From NCBI RefSeq assembly GCF_003966895.1, contig NZ_AP018449.1, positions 565,424 to 629,423 on the forward strand: a stretch of 64,000 nucleotides of DNA. Direction: 5' to 3'. Of this stretch, positions 60,856 to 64,000 are shown piece by piece. The translations under genes were made by a program, and so were the position numbers. The notes under the pieces are model-generated. The model saw only the letters and a program-made list of their open reading frames with translations, was not told the origin of the DNA and ran no database searches. Each line of letters begins with the position of its first letter. Within the stretch, counting starts at the first letter, position 1. This DNA is from Methylomusa anaerophila (GTDB lineage Bacteria > Bacillota > Negativicutes > Sporomusales > Sporomusaceae).

Positions 60856-62490
60856 TTAAGGAATCATCCAGGTAAGAACATAGGCCTGCAATAACGTCAT
60901 CAGGCCAACCACTATCGCCAAACCGATGGAATGGAAGATGGCGAAACGGAACAAGTCGCCCTCTTTGCCTACCAGTCCGGTAGCAGCCGTGGCCACCGCA
61001 ATACTTTGCGGCGAAATCATCTTGCCGGTAACACCGCCGGAAGAGTTGGCCGCCACAGTCAGCACAGGGTCAACCCCGACCTGCTGGGCGGTAATTACCT
61101 GGAGATTGGAAAACAAAGCATTGGCGGAAGTGTCCGAACCGGTCAGGAATACGCCTACCCAGCCCAGAAGCGGGGCAAAGAACGGGAAATAGCTGCCGGT
61201 ACCGGCCAGAAATAGCCCCAAGGTGGAACTCATGCCGGAAAAGTTCATAATATAGGCAAGACCAAGCACACAGGGGATAGTAATCAAAGGTTTCCTCAAT
61301 TGCTTAAAGGTTTTGGCCAGCAAACTGATGAACCGGGCCGGGCCTATTCCCAAAATCGCGGCCGATATAATGCTGGCAAAAAAGAGAGCCGTGCCGGCGG
61401 CACTCAGGTAGTTGATTTTGAAAACAGCAGCCATTGGTGTAGCTTCTTTCATAATCGGCGCCACTTGGATAGTCATTTTATCCAAACCGGGCACAACCCA
61501 TTTGATCGTGGCGGCATCCAGAACAGTCTGCACCGGTTTCAAACCCCACAAAATAACCATGGCTGTCAGAATGATAAACGGCGACCAGGCTTTCATAATC
61601 TGGCCGAAAGTATAACCGTGGCCTTTAGGCCCCGCACAGGACTGTGCAGGCTTTTCACCGGGGAACCGCCAAATGTTTGCCGGTTTCCAGCATTTGAGGA
61701 AAATGGCCAACGCTATGATACAAGCCAGCGAAGACAGTATGTCGGGTAATTCCGGTCCCAGAAAATTGGAGGCAAAATACTGAAAACCGGCAAAAGCAAC
61801 TCCGGCTACCACACAAGCCGGCAACACTTCCAGCATGGCTTTCCAGCCGGCCATCAACACCACCAGATACATAGGAATAAGGACCGAAAGAAAAGGCAAT
61901 TGGCGCCCCACCATCTGACTGATTTTTATAGTTTCCAGGCCGGAAACCTGCCCGGCGACAATAATCGGAATGCCGATTCCGCCGAAGGCTACCGGGGCGG
62001 TATTGGCAATCAGGCACAAGCCGGCGGCATACAGGGGATTAAACCCGAGGCCGACCAGCATGCCGGCGGAGATGGCCACCGGTGTGCCAAACCCGGCCGA
62101 ACCTTCCAGAAAAGCGCCAAAGGCAAAAGCAATCAGCAGGGCTTGCAGCCGACGGTCATCGGTGACGGAAGCTACAGAATCTTTGATAATCTCAAATTGT
62201 CCGCTTTCCACCGTCATGTTGTAAAGAAAAATAGCGGTAATTACGATCCAAAAAATCGGAAAAACCCCGTAAAGAGCGCCAATACCGGTTGCCGTCAAAG
62301 CCGTGGCAACAGGCATCTTGTAAACAAGAATGGCGACAAGAACCGCCGCCACTACCGCCGCGGCCCCGGCTACCTGACCCGGCGAACGACGCACGGCCAG
62401 TAAATAAAAGATGATTATAATCGGAATTGCCGCAATAAGAGCCGAAAGTCCCAAATTACCCATGGGATCATATACCTGAGTCCATGCCAT
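60856..62490 (-). CDS. lctP: L-lactate permease
   Basis: 544 residues with about thirteen membrane helices. SAGFGTPVAISAGMLVGLGFNPLYAAGLCLIANTAPVAFGGIGIPI and LTGSDTSANALFSNLQ, then NSSGGVTGKMISPQSIAVA are LctP signatures. It imports lactate with protons. AAAGGGG precedes ATG 62490. It heads the lactate operon; the upstream region holds three TGGTC-N-GACCA operator-like sites and a promoter at 62873. Confidence 0.95.
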   Translation of the reverse strand: MAWTQVYDPMGNLGLSALIAAIPIIIIFYLLAVRRSPGQVAGAAAVVAAVLVAILVYKMPVATALTATGIGALYGVFPIFWIVITAIFLYNMTVESGQFEIIKDSVASVTDDRRLQALLIAFAFGAFLEGSAGFGTPVAISAGMLVGLGFNPLYAAGLCLIANTAPVAFGGIGIPIIVAGQVSGLETIKISQMVGRQLPFLSVLIPMYLVVLMAGWKAMLEVLPACVVAGVAFAGFQYFASNFLGPELPDILSSLACIIALAIFLKCWKPANIWRFPGEKPAQSCAGPKGHGYTFGQIMKAWSPFIILTAMVILWGLKPVQTVLDAATIKWVVPGLDKMTIQVAPIMKEATPMAAVFKINYLSAAGTALFFASIISAAILGIGPARFISLLAKTFKQLRKPLITIPCVLGLAYIMNFSGMSSTLGLFLAGTGSYFPFFAPLLGWVGVFLTGSDTSANALFSNLQVITAQQVGVDPVLTVAANSSGGVTGKMISPQSIAVATAATGLVGKEGDLFRFAIFHSIGLAIVVGLMTLLQAYVLTWMIP

Positions 62491-62638
62491 AAAGTTACCC
62501 CTTTCATTATTTCGTTACTTTTTAAATGTCAAAGATAGCGAAAAATAGAGAATTTTGCTTGCCTACCTCCCTTCTCACAAAGAGATCCTTTGAATTGAAT
62601 TTGCACCATAACTACGCGCCACCGGACTATAGGTCTAG

Positions 62639-62649
62639 TGGTCTGACCA
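62639..62649. promoter_or_regulatory. GntR/LldR-type operator, site 1
   Basis: TGGTCTGACCA matches the TGGT-N3-ACCA pattern of FadR-subfamily regulators such as LldR, GlcC and PdhR. It follows a possible TAAAAT -10 on the minus strand (62652-62657). Confidence 0.65.
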
Positions 62650-62660
62650 ATATTTTATTC

Positions 62661-62685
62661 GGTAGGGTGGTCAGACCACCCTACC
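62661..62685. promoter_or_regulatory. GntR/LldR-type operator, site 2, inside a 25-bp palindrome
   Basis: The core TGGTCAGACCA (62668-62678) is extended on both sides by GGTAGGG and CCCTACC. The dyad is exact apart from its central base. It could serve as operator or RNA hairpin. Confidence 0.65.
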
Positions 62686-62862
62686 AATAGCATTGTTTCG
62701 CTATAGCTATTAAAACTCCTGCTGAATATTCACCATTTTTAAAATTTTTATACTGTAAAAAATTGGTATTCGGGTATTAAAATACGCTGAGGTTTGGTTA
62801 GGCGGCAGCGCCGCAGCGTTCCTTATATTGCATATAGGCAGCATAACTAACATCATATGTAT

Positions 62863-62873
62863 TGGTCTGACCA
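62863..62873. promoter_or_regulatory. GntR/LldR-type operator, site 3
   Basis: TGGTCTGACCA again. It abuts the predicted -10 box at 62873-62878 on the minus strand, at the expected transcription start. Confidence 0.68.
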
Positions 62874-62900
62874 TTATACCTAAGAATCAGTAAATTCTAA
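62873..62900 (-). promoter_or_regulatory. Predicted distal promoter of the lactate operon
   Basis: Minus strand TTAGAA (62895-62900), 16-base spacer, TATAAT (62873-62878). Operator site 3 covers the start point. The leader to lctP would be about 375 bases. Otherwise 62491-63001 contains only the operators and the terminator at 62926. Confidence 0.5.
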
Positions 62901-62925
62901 TCGCAGGAAACTTGCCGGTACTGTC

Positions 62926-62963
62926 ATAAAAACACTGCGGCCCGCCTCAGAAGGCGAGCCGCA
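62926..62963 (-). terminator. Terminator of the second lactate permease gene
   Basis: Minus strand GCGGC.CGCCTT pairs with GAGGCGGGCCGC-type arms, GC-rich, and ends AGTGTTTTTATG, 39 bases after the stop. Confidence 0.85.
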
Positions 62964-63001
62964 AGATACAGATGGCAATAATAAATGGCGATAATAGAAT
63001 G

Positions 63002-64000
63002 TTAAGGCAGCATCCAACTTAATACATGCGCCTGTAGATAAACCAGCACGGCAATAATTAAACACATAGCCACGCTATGCCCCAGCGTAAACCGGAAAAT
63101 GTGTCCCTCCCGTCCGGCAATTCCGGCAGCTGCCGTAGCAACCGAAATGCTTTGGGGTGAAATCATCTTGCCGGTGACGCCGCCGGAAGCGTTGGCGGCT
63201 ACTGTCAGGCTGGGGTCCAAATGGATTTGTTCGGCGGTAGTTTTCTGCATGGTGCTGAATAAAGCATTAGCCGATGAATCTGAGCCGGTAAGGAATACGC
63301 CGAGCCAGCCCAGGATGGGGGAAAAGAAAGGGAAAAATGCCCCGGTCGCGGTAAACGCCAGCCCTAAAGTATAGCTCATCCCGGAATAATTAGTAACATA
63401 GGCCAAAGCCAAAATCATGGCAATGGTGCATATGGGATAAGCCAATTGTTTGACTGTCTTGATAAAACAGCGGGTCGCGCGGGCCAGGCCATAATCCGGA
63501 ATAATCAGAAGCGAAACCAACCCGGCAAGAAAAATGGATGTACCTGTGGCCGATAAAATATTAAGGGCATACTTGGCGGCCAAGGGTGTGTTTTCGGCCG
63601 TAACAGGCATTGTCTCGATAACCCTCCCGTCGAGATAGGGCCAGGAGATGGCGGCAAGAGGCGTATTGCTGTCTAAGGATGACAAAATTGTCTTCAAACC
63701 GAAAATTTTATCATCAGCCCATAAGAATACAAAAAAAATCAGAATAAAATAGGGCATCCAGGCCCGGATAATTTCGGACCGGGAATACAAAAGCTCCACC
63801 TTGTCGCTTTCGGAAAACTTTTCGTCCCGGAAGCGCCATATCCGCTTGGGACGCCAAATTTTCAACAAAACCAACAGACTGAGAATGGTCACAACTGCCG
63901 CAATAATATCAGGCAAAAAAGGATTAAAATAATTGGAGATAAAAAACTGCGTCACCGCAAAACTGACCCCGGTAACCAAAACCGCCGGCAGGACTTCTAT
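63002..64000 (-). CDS. L-lactate permease paralogue (partial, N-terminus outside window)
   Basis: About 333 C-terminal residues are visible; the frame is open to the right edge. LTGSDSSANALFSTMQKTTAEQIHLDPSLTVAANASGGVTGKMISPQSISVATAAAGIAGREG is nearly the same as in the first LctP. It is clearly diverged elsewhere, so this is an old duplication rather than a recent copy. Its own terminator separates it from the lctP-PFOR operon. It may carry glycolate or the other lactate isomer. Confidence 0.93.
   Translation of the reverse strand: MEVLPAVLVTGVSFAVTQFFISNYFNPFLPDIIAAVVTILSLLVLLKIWRPKRIWRFRDEKFSESDKVELLYSRSEIIRAWMPYFILIFFVFLWADDKIFGLKTILSSLDSNTPLAAISWPYLDGRVIETMPVTAENTPLAAKYALNILSATGTSIFLAGLVSLLIIPDYGLARATRCFIKTVKQLAYPICTIAMILALAYVTNYSGMSYTLGLAFTATGAFFPFFSPILGWLGVFLTGSDSSANALFSTMQKTTAEQIHLDPSLTVAANASGGVTGKMISPQSISVATAAAGIAGREGHIFRFTLGHSVAMCLIIAVLVYLQAHVLSWMLP

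Overview
The window is a stretch of chromosome from an anaerobic, endospore-forming bacterium, most likely a Negativicutes member of the Sporomusa/Pelosinus type. This placement is an inference. It rests on a Spo0E-like regulator, a DUF3794/CsxC-like spore protein, a pyruvate:ferredoxin oxidoreductase beside lactate permeases and LUD/CCG lactate dehydrogenases, Gram-positive style Shine-Dalgarno sites and a LexA (DinR) box. No taxonomic marker gene was available. Most genes are single-copy core or regulatory genes, and one IS1634-like transposase is the only clear mobile element.

Layout. 1-5.5 kb: start of trigger factor, tRNA-Gly, a radical SAM/SPASM maturase overlapping a 14-cysteine repeat peptide (a RiPP candidate), a His-Gln-Lys-Leu tRNA operon, enolase plus a HAD phosphatase behind a fluoride riboswitch, and tRNA-Arg. 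5.5-15.3 kb: hexokinase, Spo0E, lysA, an Eco57I-like DNA methylase, dinB with a LexA box, DUF1848, a YjbE/TerC protein behind a manganese riboswitch, and two paralogous small proteins. 15.3-23 kb: a chemoreceptor, DUF441, two RraA-family genes each behind its own cyclic-di-GMP-I riboswitch (one fused to PilZ), an M48 peptidase and a spore coat-like protein. 23-31 kb: the transposase, a sensor kinase, a PEP mutase-aminotransferase fusion with an EamA transporter, and dapA. 31-41.4 kb: ArsR, a PhnD-like binding protein with a GGDEF-EAL protein, an HxlR/nitroreductase pair, DoxX, a CaxA antiporter, a SLOG protein, a GyrI-like protein, a coiled-coil repeat protein and a LolA-like exported protein. 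41.6-47.8 kb: an overlapping operon with a metal-chelate type ABC importer, a radical SAM enzyme, a protein I do not recognise, and a methyltransferase. 48-64 kb: TfoX_C, exported PepF, a D-2-hydroxyacid dehydrogenase, and a lactate oxidation operon (lctP, PFOR, glcD, glcF, lutC, LutA/B fusion) followed by part of a second lactate permease.

How it works together. The lactate block would import lactate, oxidise it to pyruvate by two dehydrogenase types, and convert pyruvate to acetyl-CoA. Its promoter region carries three copies of a GntR/LldR-type operator. Cyclic di-GMP recurs as a theme: a GGDEF-EAL enzyme with intact motifs is encoded here, together with two c-di-GMP riboswitches and a PilZ domain attached to one of the riboswitch-controlled enzymes. 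Four riboswitches in three classes (fluoride, manganese, c-di-GMP twice) occur in the first 20 kb.

The strongest candidates for something undescribed are the Cys-rich peptide with its maturase, the riboswitch-controlled RraA/RraA-PilZ pair, the PEP mutase-aminotransferase fusion, and the radical SAM/ABC importer operon. All family assignments come from reading motifs and were not confirmed by database searches.
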